Of a stretch of DNA of 64,000 nucleotides, positions 44,810 through 56,750 are shown piece by piece. Below the pieces are notes generated by a model. The model was not told the DNA's origin. It searched no databases and worked only from the letters and a program-made list of their open reading frames with translations. Source of the DNA: Anthoceros angustus (lineage: Eukaryota > Streptophyta > Anthocerotopsida > Anthocerotales > Anthocerotaceae); the NCBI GenBank assembly GCA_010909165.1, contig VJWM01000103.1:372001-436000 (forward strand), read 5' to 3'. A program made the translations under genes and the position numbers. How positions within the stretch are numbered: the stretch's first letter is position 1; each line of letters opens with the position of its first letter.

Positions 44810-47512
44810 CCTCCTCCTACCCCCGACCCTTGTCTTGGTTCGCTGGCTCCTCTCGCACTTTCAGCTGGCCACCCCCTTCTCCGAGCGGTGGTGGTGAACT
44901 TACCGGGTCCGCGGCCCCGCCTCCTCTTGGGCTCTTCCTCATTGCCTCCAAACAGGCCCCTAGAGTCCCCGTGGCCGCCCCTGCCCTTCTTCCTCCGAGC
45001 CTTCCAGGGTCCGCCTATTTGGAGGGCGCCGAGAGCTCTACCGCCTTCAGAGCTCGGGTAATAGGCAAAGTCCGAATCCACTTCGGATTGCTCTTCCACG
45101 CCCGAGCACCGATACTCCTTCGCCATAGGTGCTCCGGAGCCGAGCTGCCGCCTGTTGCTCCACCTCCCCGCCAGTTTGATAGCCGGAGCCGGGCCGCCGC
45201 GAGGTCGCTGTGGCCTCACCTCCCGCACTGCCGCCGCTGCTCCACCCGCCCAACTCCTCCGCCTGCTCCGCCGCCTGCCATAGCGCAGCTGCTCCTTCCG
45301 ACTTCCGCCTGACCAAGCCTTCTTGTCCGCCTCCGCCTTTTGTCCATTCTAACTCCGCCATCTCCGCCCGCACGGCAACATCTGATCATGGCTTCGCCCA
45401 GTTCTTCTCCATCTCGACGCCCCGCCTCCTGCTCCATCGCCAGATCGACTCTGGCCAACAGAGCCGGAGCCGGCCGCTGCACACCATGTCCCGCACTACC
45501 ATTCCTCTCAATGATAGTTTGAAGTCAGCCCAAAGTCTCCTTGCGTCTTCCATCTCCCGCCGCCGCTTCCACCTCCCGAGCCGAGTCCGAGATCCTCCAT
45601 CTCCTTGTCGCGAACTTGGCCCCGGCCGGTCCGGGCTGCTCCGCCACCTCCCCGCCTCCATCTTCGTGCAGAGCCGAGGCGCCTATCTCCGTCAAGTCCC
45701 GGATTCTCATTGAGAACTCCTTGTCGCCGACGCCTTGGAGTTGTAACTCCAAGGTGTCCTTGCTGCCCTCCAGCCTCCGCCGCCTCCTTCTACCTCCCCG
45801 CACTGCTACCGAGGTCCCCGATTTCCTGCCGGCCTCCAGCAGCCAGACGGCTCTGCTTGCTCACGCCACCGCCGCCTTCGATTGGCTGGCTCTCCTCCAG
45901 CCTCACGCCGATAGTGATCGCGATCGGCCAGGGCTTCCGCCTCCTGGCCACCTTCACCGAGCCTCTCCTTGGCTCGTCGGCCGCCAGTCCCGCCTGCTCG
46001 CTGCGCCTGCCTCCGCCTCCACGCCTCCCCGCAGAGGTCCTCACCGCCTCCCTAGCCTGCCTCACCGCCTCCACTGAAGTCCGGCCCTGCGGATGGACCA
46101 GACTCCTCCTCGCCTCCCGCTTCCTTCTCAATCCGGCCGAGAGCTTGCCTTCCTTCGCCTCCCGGCCCCTCCAACCGCCTCCCGAGGAGTACCATGCGCC
46201 CGGTGGCTTCTACCTCCGGGTCTTCGGCCATCCCAGAGACCCCAAAGCATACCGTCCATGACGGTAGGACCCGCCTGGTTTCTTCCACGGCCGGTGAGGC
46301 TCCCACAAAGTCCGTAGCGGAGCAGATCACGGTCCGCCAAGGACCTCCATAGTCCGAGTAAGTCCTGACTGGTTCTGACCTAATCAGACCCTTAGGTCCC
46401 GAGGCCGAGCCCGAGCTTCACCTCCTTGGCCCTTTGGCCGCGAGCTCCTTCTCCGCCTTTTTCCCTGGGCCTTGAGGAGGTGAGGGAGTCCGGAGCAAGC
46501 CTTTTGCCCCTTCCCCGCGGCTGTGACGCGGTGGCCGCTGTCCTCTCGCCTCGGCGCCCCTTCTCGCCTCCCATCGCTTCCTCCGCTTCACCTGCGGGTG
46601 GTGGGTACTGCACCGCCGAGGTGCCACAGCCGTGGGTCTTGCTCTTCGGCCCCTCCGTCCGGCGGGCCTGGCCCGGGTTGTGGCCGTGGCGGCTGCTGGC
46701 CTGGGCCGCCTCGCCGACTGGCCGCCCGGCTAGCATTGTGAGGAGGGAAGGAATTTCTTCCCATACTTCCCCGGGTGGTGAGGGGGTCCGCTCTGCACGA
46801 TGGAGTCCGGAATCCTCCTGCCCTCCTCCCGGTCCGCTTGGCCTCGACGATCGGCCTCCTCGCGCCTTGCCCGCCTCCACTTCCCAGTAGGCCTCCAGCC
46901 CTTTCCGAGCGCGCTCTCCTTCCTGAGGAGCTCAAATGCCCCATACATGGATCGTGCATGGGGATGCCTGTGATGGCGAGGGCTTCTGGCCCGAGCTATG
47001 CCTCGACTAAACCGCGAAGATAATCCTTCCCCGCCGCCTTCTTCCCCGCACGCATGCGTGAATACTATCAGTTATCACCAAGGTGATCCACCTTGGTGAG
47101 TGTTCCAATGGACAATGATCCGGCTACCGCCTTACTCGACCGTCTAAGAGTCGGATATCGCCCAACCACAGGTCCGCTGCCCCAGCCTCAAAGATCGCTG
47201 GCCCTATCTTCCTTCGCCTTGAGGGGCCCGCACCACCCCCTTCTTCCTCCTTGGGCGGTTAGGCCGCCTCAGACCTCCAAGGTCCATCGCCTGGGTCCTC
47301 CCGAGGTTCTTGGACCGCACCTCCTTATTGACCGCCCGGCATCTTGGGCGAACTCCGGACGGTGACCATCGAGCGTCGGACCATGGAACGCATCCAGTGC
47401 CACTCCACTTCTCCACCTTCCTCGGCGGGCCCAAAGTCCGGATAGCGCGAGTCACAATGTTGCGCTCCACGAGGTTCCATGGCTCCCAAACTTCCGAGCT
47501 TTTGGGTGCCAT
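44810..47512 (-). pseudogene. LTR-borne reading frame (copy B)
   Basis: Starts at 47512 and continues in order through broken frames: N-terminal EVWEPWNLVERNIVTRAIRT; a charged middle (IPDSIVQSGPPHHPGKYGKK region near 46750-46800); a C-terminal part with SKDTLELQLQGVGDKEFSMR (about 45690-45790), matching the coiled-coil block of copies C and D; and YRCSGVEEQSEVDSDFAYYP near 45050-45120. A consensus splice donor (GGTAAGT, GT at 44902-44903) follows. Several indels break the frame. Confidence 0.6.
47075..47099. promoter_or_regulatory. Conserved 25 bp inverted repeat, copy B
   Basis: Same arms (TCACCAAGGTG / CACCTTGGTGA) as in copies A, C and D, in reverse orientation. Confidence 0.8.
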
Positions 47513-48104
47513 CGCCTTCTCCTCCTTGGTTCTTTGGCCTTGGAGAGGCAGCACGTTGCGCCTTCGCGCGTTCGCTGCTCCAACCTCAGCGGTGAGCGGC
47601 GAGCGTGGCGTCAGATACCGCGAGCGGTTGCGGGCGCAAGATCGGTGTCTCTCTGCGGTGAAATGACCTTCCTTGACCGCCTTGGGAGTAACAGGGCGGG
47701 GCGCCTCTTCCTGTCCGTGGCGCAGTGCATGGCTTACGACCTTACGCCTCCGCCTGCGGCCTTGCGCCTGCAGCCTTACGCGCCGCGGGTCGCGGGCGTG
47801 AATACTGCTATAACGGCCTCAGGTTCGGTCGTGCATGCCGTCCTCCACTCGTCACGTGGCGTCGCCTAGTCCGTCCTCACGGCTCAACTTCTAAGTTACT
47901 TTCCTGGCGTACTTATCTGGTCACAGGTGGGTCGGACTTATCCGTTACCCGGCGCACGCCATAGTAGGTCAGATGCGTTCCTCACTCGAGTCGGAGTATA
48001 CTCAGTGCTATCCGTGCTTATTCCCCCTTTTTAGCCTCATTTTATCCTTCACGCTCCTGCAAAAACAAAACCCTGTTTATAACCCCCTAAGTGATCCAGT
48101 GCCA

Positions 48105-50829
48105 ATTATTTGGCGTGTATAATCAAAGGAGGATTAGAGGGCGTTTGCCTTTATTATGTATGATTGATCTGCGGTGTGATGACATGGAAAACTAGGCGGA
48201 GATTGAGGCCAAAAATATGTCATGGGAGTCCTTGGAAACCACACTTATGCGGCAATGAAGCATCTTGCAGACATCTCTCCAAAAGCGGTTTCGGTATGTG
48301 GAGGCTCATGTGTGTGGTCTCAAGCGTACGGAGATCGAGTCCTCGCCACGAGACCATGTCGATGTCGACAAGCGCGGAAGATGAATTTTATAGAGGTGAG
48401 GTATTTGCGTGATGAATTGATTATTGCAGGCGGGATGTGTGATGACCATGACATGGAAATTCAACTGTATAAGGTGTTGGGGCTTATTGAGGATGATGAA
48501 GCACCAAGATGATGTTTATAAATGTAACAAGGTTGACAACAGACCTACATTTTAAGTATCATAAACAAGAGGGTAGGGTATGGGAAATGTAGACAAGATA
48601 TTTAATAAGTGGGAAGTGTGAGCGCAGGTAAGAAGCATGTGAGGTGGACAAGCAAGAAGAGCAAGGTGAAGCGGAAAGTGACCGACGAGGCTAACAAAAT
48701 AGACAATCGCCTATGTGAAGCCAAAAGATATGCTTGCAAAGCCTTGGAAATCATTTCAAGGATTCCAATGGGGAGTGTGGGCAGATTACTTATCACCGCA
48801 ATAGAGAAAGTCGGCAGTCTCATTGACTCGAAGGAATGGATGATTTATATATCGCTCGAAGAAATTCATATTATTCAAGTGGCGATGGCTAAACACTGGG
48901 TTGTTTCTTTGAAGAGGTTCGGCAGAGTATCCCCAAGACTAACTCGATGAAATGTCGCGATTCCAAACGGCATTTTGGGAAAAGGTCATTTTCCTGCACC
49001 TTCTTTCCATTTTCACCAGCTGCTACGTCGCCACCGCCGAGTGGCCGGCCCTCCACCACCGGCCCTCACTCACAGTAGCGGGCCACCTGCCGCCTCCCAC
49101 CGTCCCTGGGGCAGGGGTCACGCCGCCAGCCCCTGCAGGCCTCGCACCAACCGCGGAGAGCGGGGGCGCCTACGCCGCGCCCCGGGCCGGCTTCCTACTC
49201 ACCAATGGAGAGGGCCGCCTACCGCGCTCTGCGATCGCCAGGATCGCCGAGCGGCGCCGGCCCGGCCGCCTCCAACGCTAGTTAGTTGTGAGGTGCTTGA
49301 GCCGCTTCGCATTCTAACAAAGTTGTTTTGTTTTTGGCGAATCAAGGACGTGGAGGTCTTGACAAAGCCGCCTCGACTCTGATTTCATTTTAGGATCAAT
49401 AATTGGAAGGGCTTAGAGAATGAGCAGCGGGCTTTCATGGACAAGGACTTGCAAGAAGGACTCCGTATATTCAATGTTCCCATCGAGAAACAGTCCAAGC
49501 AGTGGAAGCCTGCAACGCTCGGACATGCGTGGTTTGAGGGGAAGGAAATACACCTTCTAGTCATGGATGTTCTCGTGGATTTGACATCGGCCAATGGACA
49601 AACGAATGATTATCGATCACGCAGTCATTAAGGGCTCCGGATCATGTATTGCCGAAGGAAAGAAGGCACCTGCAAGTAGGGCCGCTACCGCCAGAGTGTG
49701 TGGAACGCCTCGATAGAAATTCACTTGTACACTTAACCCCGCTTTGGTTCTTAGCGCCAAGCTTGGGCTTAATGGATTGTCAGTTGACAACATTCCTCGC
49801 ATTGTCAAGCATAGGCGGATTAATCGGATGCGGATTGAGATCGAAGCTAGAGTAACCGAGGGGACACCCGCCCTGGCCCCCGCCCAGAAAGGAATGTAAG
49901 ATACCTGGATCACCTTCAAAAAGACGCCCATCAAGACAGTGGACAACTCGGCTGTGTATGGATCAGCAAGGTCTCAATCCTGGAGACCGAGCTAAGAGCT
50001 TCGATTCAAATGGAGCTGGAGAATACGCCGAAAGAAGAATGATGTCTCACCGGAAACATGAGTATGTCACTATGAGCATTTTGAAGAGAAGGCCCACCGG
50101 AATGGTCATCGAAAACAAGATGAAGTATAAGGATCCGGCCTACTCGAGAATGGCACTGGCGAAGATTTTAATATCCTCGCGGTGTGCAAGGATGCGATAC
50201 CAATGTAGAGAGGAGAAGAAGGACATCTTGGCACGGCTATGAGAAGTTAATAAATAGAATCCTGCATAAAGCAGGAGTTGCCGGGTAAGTTTACTGGGGC
50301 ACCACTCCAAGGAAGAGGCCTTAGCTAGAGTATTTGGTTGATCCATGTTTGAGATTGAAGGACATGTTTCCATCGCCCTTGGAGAAGTAACATCCTTATT
50401 GACGCTTGCTTTTAGCTTGTCCAATGAGACTAAGGGCCATACATCGTAATCAAGGATCTTGTGGAGGATACGGATGGAAGACCATGCGGAGGTCATGAAA
50501 TTTTCATGGCCAGCTCAATGCCACCCGCATCGTCAAGGAAGGTAATGGATGGCCGTCATAGCGCCTGTGGGAGAAAAGTATGGTTTGACCGACGCTCTAT
50601 AAGATTGGGCTAGGAGAAGGTGCCAAGGGGGGATGTTGCGCCAACCAAGGTTGCCGGGAGTGGGACCATAATTTGATCCCCACAAGAGCATTTTATGGCT
50701 CGGACAAGAGGATCCAGTATTCCCACTATAGGCCAGCTAATTCTAACCCATTTGGAGGAGCCTACCATCGAATCATTCCAAGGTGGGGAACAACCACCAT
50801 CGCTTAGAAGCCTAAGACCAGCCAACGCA
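48105..50829. other. Region between solo LTR B and element C, with unrecognised coding fragments
   Basis: Plus-strand fragments that look coding: IEAKNMSWESLETTLM (about 48200-48250), RYLRDELIIAGGMCDDHDME (within 48222-48512), KKHVRWTSKKSKVKRKVTDE and LITAIEKVGSLIDSKEWMIY (48609-48950), and LGHAWFEGKEIHLLVMDVLV (49437-49631). A GC-rich insert lies at about 49040-49280. No family is recognised. Some may be the 3' part of a gene split by solo LTR B. Confidence 0.35.
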
Positions 50830-51481
50830 GGTGGACTACTGACCCTTAAAGGTTCCCCGGGGAAATTAGGAACAGGTAGGGTTTTGCTTTTTTTTGTAGG
50901 AGAAGGATAAAATGAGGCTAAAAAGGGGAAATAAGCATGAAATTCTGACGCACTGAGTATACTCCGGACCCCGAGTGGAACGACTCGACCTACTATGGTA
51001 GGCGACCACGGTAATGGTGGATAAGTCCGGACCCACTCCAAGACCAAGGTGATAAGCACGCCAGGAAAGTAACTCAGAGTTGAGCCGTGAGCGACCAGCG
51101 ACGCCACGGCAACTCGAGTGGAGAACGGCATGCACCGCCAGACCGTGAACCTGTGAGAGGCCGTTATAGTAGTATTCACGCTGGATCGCGCGGGCGGCGA
51201 AGACCGAGGCACGCGCGCGAAGGCCGTAAGCGGAGGCGAAGGTCGTAAGCCATGCACTGCGCCACGGGAAGAGGCGCCTCCCGCCTGGCCGTTACCCAAG
51301 GAGCGTCAAGGGGAAGGTCATACCGCAGCCGAGACAATTTCGCGATCTCGCGCCCCGCAACCGCTCGCGGTATCTCGGGACACTCAGACGCGCTGCTCAC
51401 CGCTGAGGTCGGAGCAACGCGCGAAGAAGGCGCAACGTGCCAGCCTCCGGCGGCCACAAAGAACCAAGGGAGGAGAAGGCG

Positions 51482-54010
51482 ATGGCACCCAAAAGCCCGG
51501 AAGTTTGGGAGCCATGGAACCTTGTGGAGCGCAACATTGTGACCCGCGCTATCCGGACTTTGGGCCCGGCCCCGTGAAGGTGGAGAATTGGTGCAGGAGT
51601 GGCATTTGGATGTGTTCCATGGTCCGACATTTGACAAGTCACCGTCCGGAGTTCGCCCAAGATGCCGGGCGGTCAAGGAGGTGCGGTCCAAGAACCTCCG
51701 GAGGACCCAAGGCGATGGACCTTGAGGTCCCGGGGCCTACAACCGCCCAAAGGAGGAAGAGGGGAGGGTGCCGAGCCCCTCAAGGCGGAAGATAGGGCCG
51801 CCACAGCAGCTGGCGCAAGGCCTCGACGCAACCACCACCAACTTGGTCGATATCCGACCGCTGAGTAAGGCGGTGGCCCGATCATTGTCCATCGAACCTA
51901 CTCACCAAGGTGGATCACCTTGGTGATAACTGCTGGTATTCCCCGCACGCTGCAGCTGGGGAAGAGGGCGACTGGGAAGGATTATCTTCGCCTGGCTTAG
52001 CCAGAGGCTCAAGCTGTGGACCGAGAAGCCCATTCTGGGCCGCCCCCATACCGATCCATGGGGCATTTCAGCTCCTCAAGGAAGGAGAGCTTGAGCGAGC
52101 GCCCGAAAGGACCTGAGGCCCCGCCGAAGTGGAGCGGGCAAGGGCGCCGAGGGAGGAGGCCGATCGTCGAAGCCAAACGGACTCGGAGGAGGACGATCGA
52201 GGATTCCTGACTCACGCTGAACGGACCCCTCACCACCTGTGGAAGTATGGAAGAAATTCCCCGCCTCCTTCCGTGCCCCAACCGGCCCACAGAAGCGGCC
52301 CCGACCCAGCCCCGCCACCGGCCATCACTCCTACCGAGGAGCCCTGCCGACTGTGAGGGAGCCAAGAGACGCAAGACCACGGCTACCAACGCTGCACCCC
52401 GCTGAAAGATTTCCCCGCCACGGGAGTGGCAAGAAGCGGAGGAAGTGGGAGGGCGAAAAGGACGCCTGTGGAGCGGAGGACACCGGGCACACACCCCGAG
52501 CCGGGTCCTGCCGCCGGAAGGGGCAAAAGGCTTGCTCCTGACTCCATCACCTCCTCCGAGCCCTGTGGAGAAAGGGCTGAGAAGGAGCTCGCGCCAAAAG
52601 GGCCAAGGAGGGGAAGCCCGAGCCAAGACTCGTGACCTAAGGGTCCCGATTAGGTCCGAGAACCCACCGACTTCCCGATCATGGAGGTCCTTGGCGGATC
52701 TGTGAGATGCCGGCCTCCACGGACTTTGTGGGAGCTCCTCAGCAGGCCGTGGAAGAAACACGGGGGTCCTGCTACCGCCATGGACGGTATGCCTGGGGTC
52801 TGGATGGCCGAGAAGACCTGTGAGGTAGAAGCCACCCGAGGCGCATGGTACTCCTCCGTGAGCAGCTGAGGGAGCCCAGAGGCGAGAAGGAAGGCCAAGC
52901 TCGCCGATTGAGGAAGGAAACGCCGAGGCGAGAGGAGGTCCGTCCATCCGCAAGGACCGGACAAATTCCTTCACCGAGGAACAGTGGCACAAGGAGGCCC
53001 AAGCGGCGAGGACCTCGCAGCAGGGGCGAGCGCAACAGAAGCGAGGACGCCCGGCGCAAGCGTAACGGGCGCGGATCCGCGAGGCCTGACCGACCAGAGC
53101 CAAGCCGAGAGGCCTGTGAAGGTGGCCAAGGAGGCGGAGGCCACGGGCGAGCCGATCGCGATCACTATGATCGAACCGGTGGAGGAGGCGAGAGAGCCAC
53201 GCCAATCAAGGCGGTGGCAAGGAGCAAGCACGAGCGAGAACATCGAGGCCAAGACCCGGGACCCTGTGGCGCACTGCAGGAGGTAGAAGGGAGGCGGCAG
53301 GAGTTGGAGGACAAGAAGGACACCTTGGAGTTACAACCCAAGACGCTCGGAGCAAAGAAGGTTCTCAACGGGAGAATCCAAGACTTCGAGCGAGATAGAG
53401 CGCCCGCCTCAAGATGGAGGAGGTGGCGAGCAAGCGCGGACCAACCAGCCCAAGAAGTTCGCACAAGGAGGTGGAGGATCTCCGACTCACCCGGAGGTGG
53501 AGCAGGGCAGGAGATGGAGGACCAAGGAGACTTTGAGTCGCCCAAACTATCATTGAGAGGAATGGTAGTTCAGGATATGCGAACGCGGAAATAGAGCGGC
53601 CCGGCTCATGGACGGAGCGAAGGCAACAGGAGCAGGACGCGCCGAGATGGAAAAGGGCTGGTGAAGCCCGCAGCGAGCACCGTCTGGAGCGAGATGGCGG
53701 AGTTACACTGTAATGGACAAGGAGGCGAGGGCGCCGAAGGCACAAGAAGCCGGTCCACCGAGGAAGTCGAAGGGAACGCTGCGGTGCAAGCCGGCCAAAC
53801 GAGGAGTTGGAGCAAGTGGAGCAACATGACGATCGCTGGAGGTGACCGAGGCAGAGCCTCCTGAGAAGCAGCCTCCATCATCAAGGCGGGGGAGGTGGAG
53901 CAACAAGCGGGCAAGGCTCCCGGAGCCCTATGGCTAAGGGAGACGGGCACACGTGGAAGAGGCAATCCAAGTGGATTCGGACTTTGCCTATTACCACACC
54001 GAGCCTAAGG
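51482..54010 (+). pseudogene. LTR-borne (U3) reading frame, coiled-coil protein, copy C
   Basis: Starts MAPKSPEVWEPWNLVERNIV, then the QEWHLDVF region in shifted frames, a Pro/Arg/Glu-rich middle, and from about 52840 a long charged helical part: LREQLREPRGEKEGQARRLR, RRQELEDKKDTLELQPKTLG (about 53285-53345) and further heptad-like Glu/Leu/Arg blocks. It ends near a conserved SKWIRTLPITTP / VDSDFAYY segment (about 53965-54000). It lies upstream of the LTR TATA box, on the sense strand, so in U3. The parent protein would be roughly 800-850 residues. No homologue is recognised; gag-like or structural roles are possible. Many indels. Confidence 0.6.
51902..51926. promoter_or_regulatory. Conserved 25 bp inverted repeat, copy C 5' LTR
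   Basis: Arms TCACCAAGGTG and CACCTTGGTGA around GAT; it also encodes LTKVDHLGDN in the LTR-borne frame, so coding constraint is an alternative explanation. Confidence 0.8.
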
Positions 54011-54702
54011 CTGAGGCCTCGCCAAGGGACGGCCCCGAAGGCCCTGAGGGGAAGAAGGGCACGGGATAAAGACAGGGACCCTAGGGGCTTGAGACGACGG
54101 CAACAAGGAGGAGCCGGAGGAGCGACGCATGACCAAGGTAAGTTCACCACCACCCGATCCGGCGAGGGGGTGAGGGGCCCCGGGGTGCAAGGGGAGCCAA
54201 CCCCACCAAGACAAGGGTCAAGGAGGAGGACCCAGACGAGGTCCATGAAGGGGTCCGAGTTTGAGACGACCAGGGACGGACCTCGAGGTCCGAACCCGAG
54301 ACGAGGCCGACCCAGGCTGGACTCGGAAATAAAACCGGACTGAGTTCAGCCTGAGTAGGACCGACTCCCGAGGTCCGGACCCGCAAGAGGAGGAGCCCTC
54401 GACTTACGCTAGGGGAGTGATAGCGGGCCCCACCGAGGGGGGACCCACGGAAGGCTGTGGAGGATGACGAGGTACCGGCCGCCGACCGCCACGAGCCAAC
54501 CCGGCTGTGATTCCGGAGAAGGAGGTCCCGCGATCATCCGATTGCGCGCCGCAAGCTGTGGCGGAGATTGACCACCAATCCCGAAGGAACGACCTTCCCA
54601 CCCCACCGCCGGAAGGAGATAGGAGGAGGGAATAGGATGGTAGGCCGATTAGGCATACCGAAATGGCCTCGTAATAGGGGTGTAATACGCCGACCGGCGT
54701 AG

Positions 54703-54726
54703 TATAAGAGGGCTCGCCTCAATAAA
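54703..54726 (+). promoter_or_regulatory. LTR core promoter (TATAAGAG) and AATAAA signal
   Basis: GTATAAGAGG at 54702-54711 and AATAAATCATCTTTCTTGGT from 54721. Both are kept in solo LTR B in the same order, which supports a real TATA box and polyadenylation signal and places the LTR-borne frame in U3. Confidence 0.7.
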
Positions 54727-55239
54727 TCATCTTTCTTGGTGTTGATGCTGCTCTGCACTGTGTCTTCTGCTAACGTGAGTCCCGAACAAAGGTGCACGTA
54801 CCGGGAGATTGATCGTGGTCCCGTGACGACCTAACGTGTGTGTGTGGAGGGTGATCGGGACCCGTGCTCGCCGAGCCGCGCCCGACCGAACGGACCGAAC
54901 GTGAGCCGAGGACTCGGAGGGCGGCAGAGCCCGGACGGAGAGGCCCGGAACGACGAGGAGGTCCGGATCGTAACCCGCTGCCTTCTAAGACCGATAAGTG
55001 TAGTGAGAGAGAGGACTGAGGTGAGAGACGAACGTGAACAAACGGACGCGAACGGGTCCTTAAACGCTTACACCGCGGTGAACGCGAGTAGTTAGACGTG
55101 AACTAAGTGTGCGAGGACCGAGCGGACGTAGTAAGACGAAAATCGCCGCCGCAAACGGAGCCTATCATTCCTTTGGGAACGGACTCTTCCTACAACGACA
55201 CGGATTGTGCGCTACCGTCACGAAAGTCGCGCCACATTT

Positions 55240-55257
55240 TGGCGCTGTCGGGAATGA
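55240..55257 (+). promoter_or_regulatory. Primer binding site, tRNA-Asp-like
   Basis: TGGCGCTGTCGGGAATGA begins three bases after the LTR end. Plant Gypsy elements often use TGGCGCCGTTGCCGGGGA, complementary to tRNA-Asp; this copy fits with one substitution and a short deletion. Confidence 0.7.
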
Positions 55258-55269
55258 AATCGCCCAGAG

Positions 55270-56750
55270 CTGCGGGATGCGGAGGACGGAGGTAGTTAAG
55301 GAAGAATCGAGAGAGCGGACGCCAGATCGCCGAGCGCCCGAGCGCAGTAACGTGAGAGACGACGCTCGAGGCGAGGACACCAACAATGCGGTGGAGTTGT
55401 CGGATCGAGAGGAGGACGCAGACCAAGTCAAAGTGGGCGGTTCCTCACCCTTACCGATCGCGACGATGGCAACAACGCCGACCAAGCAAGCGATTCTCTT
55501 TGGAGGTAAGAAGGAGAGGACGTCAAACCTTCGTGGAGGATTTCGTGTCGCAAACTTCAACGGAGAAGGTTCGATGCGCACATTCAAATTGCTCCAAGGG
55601 TCCTGGCACGCGGCTGGTAGAGGACCACCGCCTCGTAACGCACCGCAACCTTCAAGATTGAAGGATGCCTTCAGAAAGATTCCGAATCGATCAAGAAGGC
55701 TACGCCTTGTCCAAACTCGAGAACCAAGCGAGGAAAGACGGAGAAGTTGGGATCGACATCGAACGGTTCTACCGCGGACCGCACCCCACTCACACTACCA
55801 TGCAAAGTGTACGTTGGTTCGCATGGCTTATCCAAGCCAATGGCTAAGCACGCCGCTAAGGCAGAAAGATGTGAGCAAGGCGGTCCGGCGGAGAACTATG
55901 AAGAATCGATGCACCAACGACGGCCGAGGACTCTCCAGGAGGAAAGAAGAAAAGAAGGCGGGTCGGATCAAGATGAAGAACCCTGACGAGGAGGATGATG
56001 AGACCGAGGCACACGGAGGAAGAGGAAGAGGACTCAAGAAGAACTGAGGAGGTCATGGAAGAAGAAGAACCTCACAAAAATAAAGAAGAAGAAGCCCGAG
56101 TCGGAGGTGGAAAGAAGGAGGTCATGATGCCCGCACGAGAGGTCCACCGACCCAGCCTTTGAAGGAAGTAGGCCGAGGGAAGATCTAGAACGGTAATGAA
56201 GAGGGTGGAGGAGTTGACGATCAACCGTGAAGGATAAAGAACGGCGAAGGTGGCCACCACGGTCCGACTCATCTGTGGTGTGCGTGTGTCACCAACATGG
56301 GCATTCAAGGCCAACCGCCTCCGCCCGTGAACTGTGAGTATGACGGGAAGAGTCCGAGGAATGGGGAGGATGCATACCAAGTGCAAGAAGCACAACCGGG
56401 ACCACGATCCTGAACGATGTACCCCATGCAGCTGGTCCGTCTGCATCGACTGGCGCAAAGACCGCATGGGAGCCCTCCAGAATTCGTGGTCTTGGAACTG
56501 GGGAACCCCGCACTACTCCAACGCCCATACCCCACCGCAAGGCAACGGGACTTTGAACGCCTGTGTGGAGATTGTAAGGTGGGGCACATGGCAAGACTGT
56601 GTCCGAACCCTCGCCGAGGACGGCGCTACGCCACCCCGCAGGGAGCCGACACCACGCCCTCCCTAAGGCGGCGCCTGTACAAATTGAAGACGACAATGGA
56701 GGGGAGGAGGCACCGAGGAGCTCGAACGAGGTGGTACGGGCAAGTTCGCT
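55270..56750 (+). pseudogene. Gypsy gag remnant with zinc knuckle
   Basis: Begins after the primer binding site with a charged N-terminus (RRTEVVKEESRERTPDRRAP). The capsid-like part has VANFNGEGSMRTFKLLQGSW (about 55550-55605), FRIDQEGYALSKLENQARKD (about 55680-55740) and PMAKHAAKAE (about 55840-55870) in alternating frames. A CCHC-type knuckle, LCGDCKVGHMARLCPNPRR (about 56560-56616), has one residue fewer than the standard spacing between the second Cys and His. Several frameshifts. Confidence 0.75.

Larger units (their letters stand above)
43753..48104 (-). mobile_element. Solo giant LTR of the Gypsy family (copy B)
   Basis: On the minus strand the copy starts near 48098-48104 (GGATCACTTAGGGGG..., then the shared GGTTTTG and AATAAGCAC blocks) and ends ...GCGCCACA at 43753, about 4.35 kb, equal to the 5' LTR of copy C. 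Past the end there is no primer binding site, and before the start no polypurine tract, so it is a solo LTR left by LTR-LTR recombination. The LTR-borne frame starts at 47512 (MAPKSSEVWEPWNLVERNIV). TATAAG is at 44320-44325 and AATAAA at 44299-44304 (both minus). A clean target duplication could not be defined; TGGC on both sides is suggestive only. Confidence 0.88.
50830..55236 (+). repeat. 5' LTR of copy C, 4.4 kb
   Basis: Matched along its length by 60580-64000 and, on the minus strand, by the solo LTR 43753-48104. It contains a sense reading frame (51482 to about 54000), a conserved splice donor at 54138, a TATA box at 54703 and AATAAA at 54721. Confidence 0.9.

Noticed and set aside
44504-46261. 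Long Pro/Ser/Arg-rich plus-strand frames of 167-218 codons
   Set aside because: They are antisense to the minus-strand LTR-borne frame of solo LTR copy B.
48952-49281. 109-codon frame with a signal-peptide-like start
   Set aside because: The hydrophobic start joins a GC-rich Pro/Ala stretch from a probable insertion; no homologue is recognised and the frame looks accidental.
52009-53205. 398-codon minus-strand frame, the longest in the window
   Set aside because: It runs antisense through the LTR of copy C; the sense strand carries the coiled-coil blocks conserved between copies, so this is a composition shadow.
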